Shown here: positions 9,646 to 19,399 of the stretch, one piece after another
How the letters are laid out: each line of letters starts with the position of its first letter
Position numbering within the stretch: position 1 is the first letter of the stretch
Origin: Pseudomonas sp. CROZ-RG-20F-R04-15
GTDB taxonomy: Bacteria > Pseudomonadota > Gammaproteobacteria > Pseudomonadales > Pseudomonadaceae
Assembly: GCF_022662375.1 (NCBI RefSeq)
Contig: NZ_JAKNQL010000004.1
Location: forward strand, 290,732-354,731
Length of the DNA stretch: 64,000 bases
Reading direction: 5' to 3'
The notes under the pieces: model-generated
The model's input: the letters and a program-made list of their open reading frames with translations, nothing else
Databases searched by the model: none
What the model was told of the DNA's origin: nothing
Made by a program: the position numbers and the translations under genes

Positions 9646-10129
9646 GCGTGTTGCCAATGCCGTGCTGTTCCAGCTCGGCTGGCTGACCTGTGTACTCGGC
9701 GGCAACAGCTTGTGGTTGTTGCTGGCGTTGGCGGTACTGGTGATCCATCTGCGCTGGATCAGCAGTTGGGCGGCTGAAGGTCGTTTGATTTTGAGCGTGG
9801 TGATTGTCGGCACCGCTGTGGACAGTCTGTTGCGCGGTGTCGGCGTGTTCGAGTTTCAGGATCAGTCGCCGCTGATTCCGCTGTGGCTGATGCTGCTCTG
9901 GGCGCTGCTGGCGACCACGTTGCGCCATTGTCTGCAATGGAGCGCCCGGCCGTGGTGGCTGGCCAGTGTGCTCGGCGCAGTTGGTGGAGCGCTGTCGTAT
10001 TACGCCGGCGGACGCTTGGCCGGGGTGCAATTTCCCTACGGTGAGTTACCGACCCTGATCGGCATCGGCCTGCTCTGGGCACTGCTGTTTCCGCTGCTGC
10101 ATGCGATGGCGCGACGGCTGGCGCACTGA
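9638..10129 (+). CDS. DUF2878 integral membrane protein
   Basis: 163 aa, almost entirely hydrophobic. It has about five membrane segments (residues about 5-38, 45-65, 78-95, 104-122 and 136-155), with charged or glycine-rich turns such as YYAGGRLAGVQFPYGE. This matches DUF2878, which is known mainly as the last gene of the flavoprotein, DUF1365 and CFA-like cluster. Its role is unknown; with its neighbours it may help present lipids to the enzymes at the inner membrane (inference). It overlaps the methyltransferase by 8 bp and ends the operon. Confidence 0.8.
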   Translation: MLERVANAVLFQLGWLTCVLGGNSLWLLLALAVLVIHLRWISSWAAEGRLILSVVIVGTAVDSLLRGVGVFEFQDQSPLIPLWLMLLWALLATTLRHCLQWSARPWWLASVLGAVGGALSYYAGGRLAGVQFPYGELPTLIGIGLLWALLFPLLHAMARRLAH

Positions 10130-10181
10130 GCGTCTGTCAGACCTTTCACACGCACAGCGGCGACTGCCTTACACTGCCGCG

Positions 10182-10487
10182 ATGAAAACCATACCCCACC
10201 AGCAAATCACCGAGCCTGCGGTCACCTGCTCGACCTGCGCGGCGTGCTGCTGCCAGCTCGAAGTGATGCTAATCACCGACACCGGCGTGCCTGATCGCTT
10301 TATCGATACCGATGAGTGGGGCGGCGAAGTGATGCTGCGGCTGGACGACGGCTGGTGCGCGGCGCTGGATCGCGACAGCATGATGTGCACGATTTACGAA
10401 AAGCGTCCGCTGATTTGCCGCGAGTTCGAAATGGGCGCGCCGGAATGCATTGAAGAGCGCAAAGGCATCACGACCGCTTACCGCTGA
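10182..10487 (+). CDS. YkgJ-family cysteine-cluster protein
   Basis: 101 aa from ATG 10182. Cysteines are arranged CSTCAACC near residues 15-22, with further ones in MCTIYEKRPLICREF and APECIEE. This is the CxxCxxCC...CxxYxxRPxxCR pattern of the YkgJ/UPF0153 family, which binds zinc or an iron-sulfur centre. The function is unknown. The open frame extends upstream into the DUF2878 gene, but the cysteine cluster and the fit to family length favour ATG 10182. It converges on pagL across a REP doublet. Confidence 0.85.
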   Translation: MKTIPHQQITEPAVTCSTCAACCCQLEVMLITDTGVPDRFIDTDEWGGEVMLRLDDGWCAALDRDSMMCTIYEKRPLICREFEMGAPECIEERKGITTAYR

Positions 10488-10510
10488 TCCCAAGAACCCC
10501 TAAAAACAAA

Positions 10511-10600
10511 TGTGGGAGCGAGCCTGCTCGCGAAAGCGCTCTTTCATTCAACATCTTCGTTGAACATGAAATAGCTTTCGCGAGCAGGCTCGCTCCCACA
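10511..10600. repeat. REP doublet (REPIN)
   Basis: TGTGGGAGCGAGCCTGCTCG and its inverted copy ending GCTCGCTCCCACA lie about 40 bp apart between two convergent genes. The inner arms continue the pairing (GCGAAAGC/GCTTTCGC). Confidence 0.9.
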
Positions 10601-10619
10601 GGGATCAAGCGTTTAGCCG

Positions 10620-11138
10620 TCAGAGCGGCATTGTGTAATGCAGCGAGTAACTTTCTACACCGTCGTTGCTGCTGGCCAGGCCGGCGTTGGAATAGTGCGT
10701 CGCACGAATCCCGACTTCATGCCCGCCATTGAAACGCAGACCAAAACCGAAGCGGTCTTCAAACTGGAAAGAACCTCCGAGGTTGTTGGACTCGTACTTG
10801 GTATTGGAGAACGCCGCGACGCCAATTCCCGCCTCGACATAGGGTTTGACCGACTGACCGGCAAACTCGTAAACGAACACCGGCGAGAACGACAGGCTGT
10901 TGTTACTGGAGGTCTTGTCACCTTCCCAGTAGGTATAGGCGCCGCTCCAGTAACCGGTCAGACGACCGACATCACTTTGCAGCCAGCTCTTGTCCCAGTC
11001 GAAATTCATGCCCAGGCGGTACGTCATGGTCGAGTCGCTGGTGGCCCCCACCGCGAACTCCACACCGGCCGCTTGCGCAGTAATACTTTGCCCCATCAGT
11101 GCGGCCGCAATCGCGGCCAAGCAGAATAGTCGCTTCAA
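10620..11138 (-). CDS. pagL: Lipid A 3-O-deacylase PagL
   Basis: 172 aa, against 173 for the P. aeruginosa precursor. A signal peptide of about 23 residues ends AQAA, followed by an eight-strand beta-barrel sequence of alternating aromatic and polar residues. The catalytic triad of PagL is in place as H148, S150 and E162 (HYSN...VESYSLHY). The enzyme removes the 3-linked acyl chain of lipid A in the outer membrane and so dampens endotoxin recognition. In P. aeruginosa the family is under PhoP/PmrA influence; no such box was identified here. It converges on the YkgJ gene and lies downstream of murI on the same strand. Confidence 0.93.
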   Translation of the reverse strand: MKRLFCLAAIAAALMGQSITAQAAGVEFAVGATSDSTMTYRLGMNFDWDKSWLQSDVGRLTGYWSGAYTYWEGDKTSSNNSLSFSPVFVYEFAGQSVKPYVEAGIGVAAFSNTKYESNNLGGSFQFEDRFGFGLRFNGGHEVGIRATHYSNAGLASSNDGVESYSLHYTMPL

Positions 11139-11250
11139 GTTGAAACTTCCTTTTCCGGAACGATCGTTTGGTTTTCTAGGTAACTCTTCGCTATAGAAGC
11201 TAGCGCCTGCTCAGAAGTTCAGCTGAAGTTTTAGTTATTTCACAATTTTT

Positions 11251-12042
11251 TTACAAGCTGAAGTTTTGCACTTCACCGGCACTCTGGCCCAATAGCGGCA
11301 GGATTTTTTTCAAGTACGCAGGATCGGCGCTGGTCCAGAATCTGACCGCCTGGTTCGGGCCGGCAGCGAGCAAATCGCGCTCCGCCAAAAGCCGCTGAAG
11401 TTGCCGCGCTACGGCTGCGCCGGTATCGATCAGGCTGATGTCCTCAGGGATCATCGACCTGAGCATCGGCTTGAGAAAGGGATAGTGGGTGCAGCCCAAA
11501 ATGATCGTGTCGCAACCGCTGGCCAACAGTGGCTCGACATAACCTTGCAGCAACTGGCGCAACACGGCGCTGTGCAGATCGCCGCTTTCAATCAGTTCGA
11601 CCAGGCCGGGGCATGGCTGGGTGATTACCCGCACGTCAGTGGCGAAGCGATCAAGCAACGCGGCGAACTTGGCACTCTGCAAAGTGCCGGTGGTGGCGAG
11701 CACGCCGACGACACCGCTGCGGGTCGCGGCTGCCGCTGGTTTGACCGCAGGCTCCATACCGACAATCGGCCAGTCAGGAAAGTCGCGGCGCAAATCGGCG
11801 ACCCCGGCAACCGTGGCCGTATTGCAGGCCAGCACCAACGCCTTGGCGCCTTGCTCACGGAAAAACCCTGCCATCACGCTGCAACGCTGACGGATGAATT
11901 CCGGGGTTTTCTCTCCATAAGGAATGTGCCCGCAATCGGCGACATAGAGCAATGTTTCATTGGGCAGCAAACGCTGGATTTCCGCCAGCACCGACAGGCC
12001 GCCGACACCGGAGTCGAACACGCCGATCGGCGCTTCACGCAT
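11251..12042 (-). CDS. murI: Glutamate racemase
   Basis: 263 aa if started at [15 protein letters not shown] (12042); an ATG four codons earlier (12054) is the alternative. MurI interconverts L- and D-glutamate for peptidoglycan. The two catalytic cysteines are visible in LACNTATV and [13 protein letters not shown], and [10 protein letters not shown] is the family N-terminus. The start lies inside the end of moeB, so moeB and murI are translationally coupled at the 3' end of the hemA-prfA-prmC-moeB-murI run, the same order as in P. aeruginosa (recall). Confidence 0.95.
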   Translation of the reverse strand: MREAPIGVFDSGVGGLSVLAEIQRLLPNETLLYVADCGHIPYGEKTPEFIRQRCSVMAGFFREQGAKALVLACNTATVAGVADLRRDFPDWPIVGMEPAVKPAAAATRSGVVGVLATTGTLQSAKFAALLDRFATDVRVITQPCPGLVELIESGDLHSAVLRQLLQGYVEPLLASGCDTIILGCTHYPFLKPMLRSMIPEDISLIDTGAAVARQLQRLLAERDLLAAGPNQAVRFWTSADPAYLKKILPLLGQSAGEVQNFSL

Positions 12043-12790
12043 GGCGCGAACCACAGACGCTGCAACCCGGATCGCGCTTGACGCGCAACTCGCGGAAACG
12101 CGAACCGAGTGCGTCGATCAACAGCAGACGGCCCACCAGCGGCTCGCCGAACCCGACCAGGACCTTCAAGGCCTCAAGCGCTTGCAGGCTGCCGACCAGG
12201 CCCACCAGCGGCCCGACCACCCCGGCCTCGCTGCAGGTCAGTTCGGCTTCGCTGCCGTGGCCGTATAAACAGTGGTAGCAAGGGCTCTCGGCGCGACGCG
12301 GATCGAACACCGACAACTGCCCTTCCAGACGAATCGCCGCGCCGCTGACCAGTGGCTTTTGCGCCGCCACGCACGCCGCGTTGACCGCCTCGCGGGTGGA
12401 GAAATTATCGGAGCAGTCGAGCACCAGATCCACCGCTGCCACAGCTGCCGCGAGGGAATCCTCGTCCAGCGCCTGACGATGGGCGATCAACTGAATCTCG
12501 GGATTGATCGCACTCAGACGCTTGAGCGCCGAATCGACCTTGCTCATGCCGACGCTGTCGGTGTCATGGATGATCTGGCGTTGCAGGTTGGTTAGATCGA
12601 CCGTGTCGAAATCCGCCAGGTGCAACTCACCGACACCCGCCGCCGCCAGATACAAGGCAACCGGCGCCCCGAGACCGCCGAGGCCGACGATCAGCACGCG
12701 ACTGTCCTTGAGCTTCAGTTGCCCGTCGATGTCGATGTGTTGCAGCAGAATCTGCCGGCTGTAGCGCAGCAATTCCTGATCATTCAGCAC
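12035..12790 (-). CDS. moeB: Molybdopterin-synthase adenylyltransferase (MoeB/HesA/ThiF family)
   Basis: 251 aa, the usual MoeB length. The ATP-binding loop is [20 protein letters not shown] (residues about 32-51). Zinc-binding cysteine pairs are in SPCYHCLYG and CSVCGS near the C-terminus, and DCSDNFSTR is the conserved catalytic-aspartate region. It adenylates the C-terminal glycine of a small sulfur-carrier protein such as MoaD. A ThiF-like or tRNA-thiolation role cannot be excluded because the family members look alike. Its start overlaps the end of prmC by 7 bp. Confidence 0.9.
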   Translation of the reverse strand: MLNDQELLRYSRQILLQHIDIDGQLKLKDSRVLIVGLGGLGAPVALYLAAAGVGELHLADFDTVDLTNLQRQIIHDTDSVGMSKVDSALKRLSAINPEIQLIAHRQALDEDSLAAAVAAVDLVLDCSDNFSTREAVNAACVAAQKPLVSGAAIRLEGQLSVFDPRRAESPCYHCLYGHGSEAELTCSEAGVVGPLVGLVGSLQALEALKVLVGFGEPLVGRLLLIDALGSRFRELRVKRDPGCSVCGSRHA

Positions 12791-13614
12791 GGCAGGCGCC
12801 CCAGACTGATGCGTTGATGACCGCCCAGATCGGTGCGGCTGTGGACTTCTTCAAAACCGCGCGTCAGCAGCAAGTCGCGTACGGCTTCGGCTTGATCATA
12901 GCCGTGCTCGAGCATCAGCCAGCCAGCGGCCCGCAGATGCTCCGGCGCCTGATCGACGATCAAGCGCAGATCGTCGAGCCCGTCCTCACCAGCAACCAGC
13001 GCGCTGGCCGGTTCGAATCGCACATCGCCCTCGACCAGATGCGGATCGGCGGCGGCAATGTACGGCGGATTGCTGATGATCAACTGGAAACGCTGACCTT
13101 CCAGCGCGCTGAACCAATGGCTGCTCAGCACCGTGGCGTTGTTCAAATGCAGACGCTGACGATTGCGTTCAGCGAGTGCCACAGCTTCCAGCACACGATC
13201 CACCGCCGTGACTTTCCATGCCGGACGCTCGCTGGCCAAGGCCAGGGCAATCGCACCGCTGCCGGTGCCAAGGTCGAGCACTTTCGCCGGGGTCGCGGGG
13301 AGCAATTCCAGCGCTGCTTCCACCAGCAATTCGGTGTCCGGGCGCGGGATCAGCGTATGTGGCGCGACTTCCAGATCGAGTTTCCAGAAACCCTGCTGAC
13401 CGAGAATGTAGGCCACCGGCTCACCGCCACGACGACGTTGCAGGTACTCGGCAAACGTCAGCGCCGCTTCACTCGGCACGATGCGCTCGGGCCAGGTGTG
13501 CAGAAAGCTGCGCGACTTGCCCAGCGCAGCGGCGAGAAGCAATTCGGCGTCCAGACGCGCCGTCGGCGAATCCGGCAGTTCGGCGGCGCGTAACAGGCTG
13601 GCGATGATGGTCAT
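12784..13614 (-). CDS. prmC: Release-factor glutamine methyltransferase PrmC (HemK)
   Basis: 276 aa. It has an N-terminal helical recognition domain, then a SAM-binding fold with VLDLGTGSGAIALALA and the substrate-glutamine motif NPPY (IISNPPYIAAADPHL). The enzyme methylates the glutamine of the GGQ motif in release factors RF1 and RF2. It lies directly downstream of prfA, whose product is its substrate: the prfA TAA (13615-13617) abuts the prmC ATG (13612-13614). This prfA-prmC arrangement is common. Confidence 0.96.
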   Translation of the reverse strand: MTIIASLLRAAELPDSPTARLDAELLLAAALGKSRSFLHTWPERIVPSEAALTFAEYLQRRRGGEPVAYILGQQGFWKLDLEVAPHTLIPRPDTELLVEAALELLPATPAKVLDLGTGSGAIALALASERPAWKVTAVDRVLEAVALAERNRQRLHLNNATVLSSHWFSALEGQRFQLIISNPPYIAAADPHLVEGDVRFEPASALVAGEDGLDDLRLIVDQAPEHLRAAGWLMLEHGYDQAEAVRDLLLTRGFEEVHSRTDLGGHQRISLGRLPC

Positions 13615-14697
13615 TTATTCACCTATCGCTGCGAGCTGGTCAGCCTGGTATTCGGCCAGCAACGGCTCGATCACCGCTTCAACGCCACCGGCGAGAATTT
13701 CATCGAGGGAATACAGGGTCAGGTTGACGCGATGGTCAGTGACCCGGCCCTGGGCATAGTTGTAGGTGCGAATCCGCTCGGAACGGTCGCCGGAACCGAC
13801 CAGCAATTTACGCTCGCTGGCGATCGCGTTGGCCGCCGCTGCGGTTTGCTGATCGTTGAGTTTAGCCGCCAGCCAGGCCATCGCCCGGGCACGGTTCTTG
13901 TGCTGGGAACGTTCTTCCTGACACTCGACCACGGTGCCGGTCGGTATGTGCGTGATGCGGATCGCCGAGTCGGTGGTGTTGACGTGCTGACCACCGGCCC
14001 CGGAGGAGCGGTAAGTGTCGACGCGCAAATCCGCCGGGTTGATCTCGATGGCTTCGCGCTCGTCCGGCTCGGGCAATACTGCCACGGTGCAGGCCGACGT
14101 GTGGATACGACCCTGGGATTCGGTGGCGGGTACACGCTGTACGCGGTGCGCGCCGGATTCGAATTTCAGCTTGCCGTAAACATTGTCGCCTTCAATGCGC
14201 GCGATGACTTCTTTATAGCCACCGTGTTCGCCTTCGTTTGCCGAAAGGATCTCCACACGCCAGCCACGACGTTCGGCGTAACGCGAGTACATGCGGAACA
14301 GGTCGCCGGAAAAAATCGCCGCCTCGTCGCCACCGGTGCCAGCGCGGATTTCGAGATAGACGTTACGCCCGTCATTCGGATCCTTGGGCAGCAACATGCG
14401 CTGCAGATCGTCTTCCAGAGTGATCAGCAATTCCTTGGCTTCGCGGACTTCTTCCACGGCCATTTCGCGCATATCCGGGTCGTTGTCCTTGAGCAGCGCC
14501 TGGGCGCCTTCAAGATCGCTTTGTACGCTGAGCAGCTTTTGATAGGCCTGCACGACCGGTTCAAGTTCGGCGTATTCCTTGGAATAAGCACGGAATTTGG
14601 ACTGATCGGCAATGACTTCGCCGTCGCCGAGCAGCGCGGTCAGTTCCTCGAAACGGTCCTGGAGGACATCCAGCTTGTTGAGCAGTGACGCTTTCAT
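13615..14697 (-). CDS. prfA: Peptide chain release factor 1
   Basis: 360 aa, the standard RF1 length. RF1 reads UAA and UAG stop codons. The catalytic GGQ loop is in [20 protein letters not shown], and [20 protein letters not shown] is the conserved domain junction. The start ATG overlaps the hemA stop by 4 bp. The run hemA-prfA-prmC is the classical arrangement in gammaproteobacteria. Confidence 0.97.
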   Translation of the reverse strand: MKASLLNKLDVLQDRFEELTALLGDGEVIADQSKFRAYSKEYAELEPVVQAYQKLLSVQSDLEGAQALLKDNDPDMREMAVEEVREAKELLITLEDDLQRMLLPKDPNDGRNVYLEIRAGTGGDEAAIFSGDLFRMYSRYAERRGWRVEILSANEGEHGGYKEVIARIEGDNVYGKLKFESGAHRVQRVPATESQGRIHTSACTVAVLPEPDEREAIEINPADLRVDTYRSSGAGGQHVNTTDSAIRITHIPTGTVVECQEERSQHKNRARAMAWLAAKLNDQQTAAAANAIASERKLLVGSGDRSERIRTYNYAQGRVTDHRVNLTLYSLDEILAGGVEAVIEPLLAEYQADQLAAIGE

Positions 14698-15980
14698 TGC
14701 GGTTTTTTATCCGAAAAGCTATCCGGTGAGCCCTCAAGGGCAAAGAGTTCCTGGGCCATGGCCAGCGCATCGAGGCGGCCTTCGGCAGAAAGCTTTTTCA
14801 GCTGCACGCTAGGCGCATGCAACAGTTTATTGGTCAGGCCACGGGCCAGTTGCCCGAGCACATCTTCGGCGTTGCCGCCGTTGGCGAGCAGGCGCAGGGC
14901 TTTTTGCAGCTCCTCATCACGCAGGCGTTCGCTCTGTTGACGGTAGGCCTTGAGCACATCGACCGCCGCCAGCTCGCGCAGGCGCACCATGAAATCGTCG
15001 GCGCCGACCGAGACCATCTCTTCAGCGGCCTGGGCTGCGCCCTGACGACTCTTGAGGTTCTCGGCAACCACTTCGTGAAGATCATCGACGCTGTAGAGGT
15101 AAACGTCGTCCAACTCGCCGACTTCCGGCTCGATATCCCGGGGAACGGCAATGTCGACCATGAAGATCGGTTTGTGCTTGCGCAGCTTCAGCGCGCTTTC
15201 CACCGCGCCCTTGCCAAGAATTGGCAACTGACTGGCGGTGGAACTGATGACGATGTCGCTGCGTACCAGTTCTGCAGGGATGTCCGAGAGCAGCACCGCA
15301 TGGGCGCCGAACTGTTCGGCCAGCAGACTGGCGCGCTCCAGCGTGCGGTTGGCAACGACGATGCGCTTGACGCCCAGCTCGTGCAAATGGCGCGCGACCA
15401 AAGTAATGGTCTCGCCGGCGCCGATCAGCAAGGCCTGGCTGCGTTGCAAATCGCTGAAAATCTGTTTGGCCAGACTGACCGCGGCAAACGCCACGGACAC
15501 CGGGTTTTCCCCGATCGCCGTGTCGGTGCGCACCTGCTTGGCCGCATTGAATGTCGCTTGAAACAGTCGCCCCAACAACGGGCCGATGGTACCGGCCTCG
15601 CGGGCCACGGCGTAGGCCGATTTCATCTGGCCGAGAATCTGCGGTTCGCCGAGCACCAGCGAGTCGAGCCCGGAGGCGACGCGCATCATGTGACGAACTG
15701 CCGCATCATCTTCATGCACATAAGCACTCGCGCGCAGCTCATCGAGGCTTAAATGGTGATAGTCGGCCAGCCAGCGCAGCACGATATCGGCAGAAAGCTG
15801 ATCCTGTTCTATATAAAGCTCACTGCGATTGCAGGTGGAGAGGATCGCGGCTTCGCGGCTGTCGGTCAGTCGGCAGAGCTGCTGCAAGGCCTCCACCAGC
15901 TGTTCAGGAGTAAAGGCCACGCGCTCGCGGACGTCTACTGACGCAGTCTTGTGGTTGATACCGAGTGCAAGGAAGGCCAT
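14694..15980 (-). CDS. hemA: Glutamyl-tRNA reductase
   Basis: 428 aa. It reduces Glu-tRNA(Glu) to glutamate-1-semialdehyde, the first step of C5 haem synthesis. The N-terminus [23 protein letters not shown] and the catalytic cysteine in [11 protein letters not shown] (about residue 50) are intact. An NADPH-binding loop ([16 protein letters not shown]) and the C-terminal dimerisation helices follow. It leads the minus-strand run and is divergent from the TPR lipoprotein; the 182-bp gap holds a TATAAT box and a dyad for the other strand. HemA is normally feedback-controlled by haem. Confidence 0.97.
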   Translation of the reverse strand: MAFLALGINHKTASVDVRERVAFTPEQLVEALQQLCRLTDSREAAILSTCNRSELYIEQDQLSADIVLRWLADYHHLSLDELRASAYVHEDDAAVRHMMRVASGLDSLVLGEPQILGQMKSAYAVAREAGTIGPLLGRLFQATFNAAKQVRTDTAIGENPVSVAFAAVSLAKQIFSDLQRSQALLIGAGETITLVARHLHELGVKRIVVANRTLERASLLAEQFGAHAVLLSDIPAELVRSDIVISSTASQLPILGKGAVESALKLRKHKPIFMVDIAVPRDIEPEVGELDDVYLYSVDDLHEVVAENLKSRQGAAQAAEEMVSVGADDFMVRLRELAAVDVLKAYRQQSERLRDEELQKALRLLANGGNAEDVLGQLARGLTNKLLHAPSVQLKKLSAEGRLDALAMAQELFALEGSPDSFSDKKPQ

Positions 15981-16047
15981 TCAAGGTCGCTGATGGTGAC
16001 GTGAAGCCGGCAATTGTCCTACTTCGAAAGATTCAGAACAACTACCG

Positions 16048-16080
16048 CTGACTATTGTCCCAATCGTCAGCCCCTATAAT
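16048..16080 (+). promoter_or_regulatory. Dyad and TATAAT promoter before the TPR lipoprotein
   Basis: A perfect TATAAT (16075-16080) is preceded by an interrupted perfect dyad (16048-16070): left arm CTGAC-t-ATTG, spacer tcc, right arm CAAT-c-GTCAG. The dyad takes the place of a clear -35 (best candidate TTGTCC, spaced too close), so this promoter may need or be blocked by a dimeric regulator. Confidence 0.5.
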
Positions 16081-16162
16081 GGGCACAATTGAGACTCGGT
16101 TATGTTTGGCCGAAGGCTTGTGTCATGATGATCCGACCGCAGGTTAGTCGTCCTCTTCCTAT

Positions 16163-17887
16163 ATGAATAGATCTTCCGCGTTGCTCCTCGCTTTTGTCTT
16201 CCTCAGCGGCTGCCAGGCCTTGGCACCCGTGTCGCCGGACGGTACGCCGTCGGTTGAAGACACCACGCCCGCGCCTGAAAAGCCCAAGGTTTACAGCTCG
16301 TTCAGCGAGGAAACCGTTTTCAGCCTGTTGAGCGCCGAACTCGCCGGCCAGCGCAATCGTTTCGACATTGCCCTGGACAATTACGTGACCCAGGCCATCA
16401 ACACCCAGGATCCGGGCGTCTCCGAACGCGCCTTCCGCATCGCCGAATATCTGGGCGCCGATCAACCGGCCCTCGATACCGCGCTGATCTGGGCAAAAAA
16501 CGCCCCGGACGATCTCGAAGCGCAACGCGCCGCCGCCGTGCAACTGGCCCGCGCCGGGCGCTATGACGACTCCATGGTTTATATGGAGAAAGTCCTGCAG
16601 GGCAAAGGCGACACCCACTTCGACTTTCTCGCGCTGTCGGCGGCTGACACTGATCAGGAAACCCGCAACGGCCTGATGAAAAGTTTTGACCGTTTGTTGC
16701 AGCGCCATCCGAACAACAGTCAGCTGATTTTCGGCAAGGCCCTGCTCCTGCAACAGGACGGCGACAACAAAGCCGCCCTGAGCCTGCTCGAAGACCATCC
16801 GCCGGAAGAAGGCGAAATCGCCCCGATTCTGCTGCGTGCACGCCTGCTGCAAGTGATGAACCGTGGCGACGAAGCGCTGCCATTGCTGCAAAAAAGCATC
16901 AAGAAGTACCCGGACGACAAACGCCTGCGCCTGACTTACGCACGCATGCTGGTCGAACAGGACCGGATGGACGACGCCAAGGCCGAGTTCTCCAGCCTGG
17001 TTCAGCAATATCCGGAAGATGACGAACTGCGCTACTCGCTGGCCTTGGTCTGCCTGGAAGCCAAGGCCTGGGACGAGGCCAAGGGTTATCTGGAAGACCT
17101 GATCGCCCGTGAAAGCCACGTCGATTCAGCGCATCTGAACCTCGGCCGTATCGCCGAAGAACGCAACGATCCGCAAGGCGCACTCATCGAGTACGCCCAG
17201 GTCGGCCCGGGCAACGATTATCTGCCGGCGCAATTGCGTCAGGCCGACATCCTGATGAACAACGGCAAGACCGCTGAAGCGCAAAGCAAACTCGCTGCCC
17301 AGCGCGACGAGCAACCGGACTACGCGATTCAGTTGTATCTGATCGAATCGGAAACCTTGTCGGCCAACAAACAGGACGACAAGGCCTGGAAAGTCTTGCA
17401 GACAGCCTTGCAGCAGTACCCGGATGATCTGAATCTGCTGTACACCCGGGCGATGCTCGCGGAAAAACGCAATGACCTGGCGCAGATGGAAAAAGACCTG
17501 CGCCTGATCATCAAGCGCGACCCGGACAACGCCATGGCACTCAATGCTTTGGGCTACACCTTGTCTGACCGCACCACCCGCTACGCTGAAGCCAAGGCGC
17601 TGATCGAGCAGGCGCACCAGATCAATCCGGAAGATCCGGCGGTTCTCGACAGCCTCGGCTGGGTGAATTACCGCATGGGCAATCTGGATGACGCCGAGAA
17701 ATATCTGCGTCAGGCGCTGGAGCGTTTCCCTGATCACGAAGTCGCCGCGCACCTCGGTGAAGTGTTGTGGACCAAGGGCAAGCAGCGCGAAGCCAAACAA
17801 ATCTGGGGCAAATTCCTCAAGGATCAGCCCGACAGCACCATTCTGCGCAGCACCATCAAGCGCCTGACCGGATCCGAGACTCTTTAA
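16163..17887 (+). CDS. Tetratricopeptide-repeat lipoprotein
   Basis: 574 aa. A lipoprotein signal peptide (MNRSSALLLAFVFLSGCQAL) has its lipobox cysteine at residue 17. A proline-rich linker follows, and then tandem TPR helices over most of the length, for example in the DPENAMALNALGYTLSD and DPAVLDSLGWVNYRMGNLDDAEKYL blocks (residues about 450-530). It is probably an outer-membrane-anchored scaffold for an envelope complex. The same gene lies between hemA and lolB in P. aeruginosa (recall). Only 3 bp separate it from lolB, so the two may work together, but no partner is known. Confidence 0.88.
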   Translation: MNRSSALLLAFVFLSGCQALAPVSPDGTPSVEDTTPAPEKPKVYSSFSEETVFSLLSAELAGQRNRFDIALDNYVTQAINTQDPGVSERAFRIAEYLGADQPALDTALIWAKNAPDDLEAQRAAAVQLARAGRYDDSMVYMEKVLQGKGDTHFDFLALSAADTDQETRNGLMKSFDRLLQRHPNNSQLIFGKALLLQQDGDNKAALSLLEDHPPEEGEIAPILLRARLLQVMNRGDEALPLLQKSIKKYPDDKRLRLTYARMLVEQDRMDDAKAEFSSLVQQYPEDDELRYSLALVCLEAKAWDEAKGYLEDLIARESHVDSAHLNLGRIAEERNDPQGALIEYAQVGPGNDYLPAQLRQADILMNNGKTAEAQSKLAAQRDEQPDYAIQLYLIESETLSANKQDDKAWKVLQTALQQYPDDLNLLYTRAMLAEKRNDLAQMEKDLRLIIKRDPDNAMALNALGYTLSDRTTRYAEAKALIEQAHQINPEDPAVLDSLGWVNYRMGNLDDAEKYLRQALERFPDHEVAAHLGEVLWTKGKQREAKQIWGKFLKDQPDSTILRSTIKRLTGSETL

Positions 17888-17890
17888 CCC

Positions 17891-18508
17891 ATGTTTTTGC
17901 GCCACGTTATTGTTTTCAGCTTCATCGCCCTGCTCGCCGGTTGCTCGGGTTTTGGTACCCGCGAATCGGTCGAGGGCCACGGCAGCCCGGCACAATGGGC
18001 CGCGAACAAACAACAGCTGACCGGCCTCGATGGCTGGCAGATCGACGGCAAGATCGGCATCCGCGCACCAAAAGATTCCGGGAGCGGCACGCTGTTCTGG
18101 CTGCAGCGTCAGGATTACTACGACATCCGTTTGTCCGGCCCGCTGGGTCGTGGCGCCGCACGCCTGACCGGGCGTCCGGGCAAGGTCTCGCTGGAAGTCG
18201 CCAATCAGGGCCGCTATGAATCGCAGTCCCCGGAAGCCCTGCTCGAAGAACAGCTTGGCTGGAAACTGCCAGTGTCGAATCTGGCCTGGTGGGTGCGTGG
18301 CCTGCCCGCTCCGGACAGCAAAAGTCGCCTGAATCTGGATGCCAACAGCCGTCTGGCCAACCTTGAACAGGATGGCTGGAAAGTCGAATACACCGCTTAC
18401 ACCGAACAAAACGGTTACTGGTTGCCGGAACGCATCAAGCTGCACGGCACTGATCTCGACGTAACGCTGGTGATCAAGACCTGGCAACCGCGCAAGTTGG
18501 GGCAATAA
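17891..18508 (+). CDS. lolB: Outer-membrane lipoprotein receptor LolB
   Basis: 205 aa with a lipoprotein signal ([11 protein letters not shown], cysteine about residue 18). LolB accepts lipoproteins from the periplasmic carrier LolA and inserts them into the outer membrane. Conserved features are [34 protein letters not shown] and a [20 protein letters not shown] segment that matches the family. It lies 3 bp before ispE, as in most gammaproteobacteria, which makes the assignment firm. Confidence 0.95.
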   Translation: MFLRHVIVFSFIALLAGCSGFGTRESVEGHGSPAQWAANKQQLTGLDGWQIDGKIGIRAPKDSGSGTLFWLQRQDYYDIRLSGPLGRGAARLTGRPGKVSLEVANQGRYESQSPEALLEEQLGWKLPVSNLAWWVRGLPAPDSKSRLNLDANSRLANLEQDGWKVEYTAYTEQNGYWLPERIKLHGTDLDVTLVIKTWQPRKLGQ

Positions 18509-18511
18509 CGC

Positions 18512-19363
18512 ATGACCGCTGCACGCCTGACCCTGCCTTCGCCAGCCAAGCTCAACCTGATGCTGCACATTCTCGGTCGCCGTGAAGACGGCTATCACGA
18601 ATTGCAGACGCTGTTTCAGTTTGTCGATTACGGCGATGAAATCACCTTTGCCGTGCGTGACGACGACGTGATTCAACTGCACACCGAGTTCGCTGGCGTG
18701 CCGCATGACAGTAATCTGATCGTGCGCGCGGCGAAAATGCTCCAGCAACAGTCCGGCTGCTCGCTCGGCATCGATATCTGGATTGATAAAGTGTTGCCTA
18801 TGGGCGGCGGTATCGGTGGCGGCAGCTCGAACGCGGCGACGACGTTGCTCGGCCTGAATCATTTGTGGCAGCTGGGTTGGGACGAAGATCGTCTGGCCGC
18901 ACTGGGTTTGTCACTGGGGGCCGACGTGCCGGTTTTCGTTCGTGGTCATGCGGCTTTTGCCGAAGGCGTGGGCGAGAAACTGACCCCGGTGGAACCCGAA
19001 GAACCTTGGTATCTGGTGCTCGTGCCGCAAGTCTCTGTTAGTACGGCAGAAATTTTTTCCGATCCTTTGTTGACACGTAACACGCCGCCCATTAAAGTGC
19101 GCCCCGTTCCCGAGGGAAACAGTCGAAATGACTGCTTGCCGGTGGTTGCAAGGCGTTATCCAGAAGTACGTAACGCATTGGATTTGTTAGGTAAATTTAC
19201 CGAAGCAAAACTCACCGGAACTGGAAGTTGTGTGTTTGGGGGCTTCCCAAGCAAAGCTGAAGCTGATAAAGTCTCGGCCCTTCTGACAGAGACCCTTACA
19301 GGGTTTGTAGCCAAAGGCAGCAACGTTTCGATGTTGCACCGCAAGCTGCAAAGTCTGCTCTAA
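18512..19363 (+). CDS. ispE: 4-diphosphocytidyl-2-C-methyl-D-erythritol kinase
   Basis: 283 aa GHMP kinase of the MEP isoprenoid pathway. It phosphorylates CDP-methylerythritol. [26 protein letters not shown] is the conserved N-terminus and [18 protein letters not shown] the ATP-binding glycine loop. The last third (from about 19040) is clearly more AT-rich than the first part and contains a sigma-70-type promoter for the tRNA and prs downstream, so its codon use is probably constrained by that second role. Confidence 0.96.
   Translation: MTAARLTLPSPAKLNLMLHILGRREDGYHELQTLFQFVDYGDEITFAVRDDDVIQLHTEFAGVPHDSNLIVRAAKMLQQQSGCSLGIDIWIDKVLPMGGGIGGGSSNAATTLLGLNHLWQLGWDEDRLAALGLSLGADVPVFVRGHAAFAEGVGEKLTPVEPEEPWYLVLVPQVSVSTAEIFSDPLLTRNTPPIKVRPVPEGNSRNDCLPVVARRYPEVRNALDLLGKFTEAKLTGTGSCVFGGFPSKAEADKVSALLTETLTGFVAKGSNVSMLHRKLQSLL
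19070..19098 (+). promoter_or_regulatory. Sigma-70-type promoter inside ispE
   Basis: TTGACA (19070-19075), 17-bp spacer, TAAAGT (19093-19098), then a GC-rich discriminator. It lies in frame within ispE and would drive tRNA-Gln (19400) and prs (19520), with a transcript start near 19105. Confidence 0.55.
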
Positions 19364-19399
19364 AGGAACCAGGTGCTCGGCACTTGATGCAACAGATAC

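Noticed and set aside
13732..14688. 318-aa frame opposite prfA
   Set aside because: The antisense frame of a highly conserved core gene; no recognisable domain.
14817..15752. 311-aa frame opposite hemA
   Set aside because: Same reason: third-position GC leaves the other strand open.
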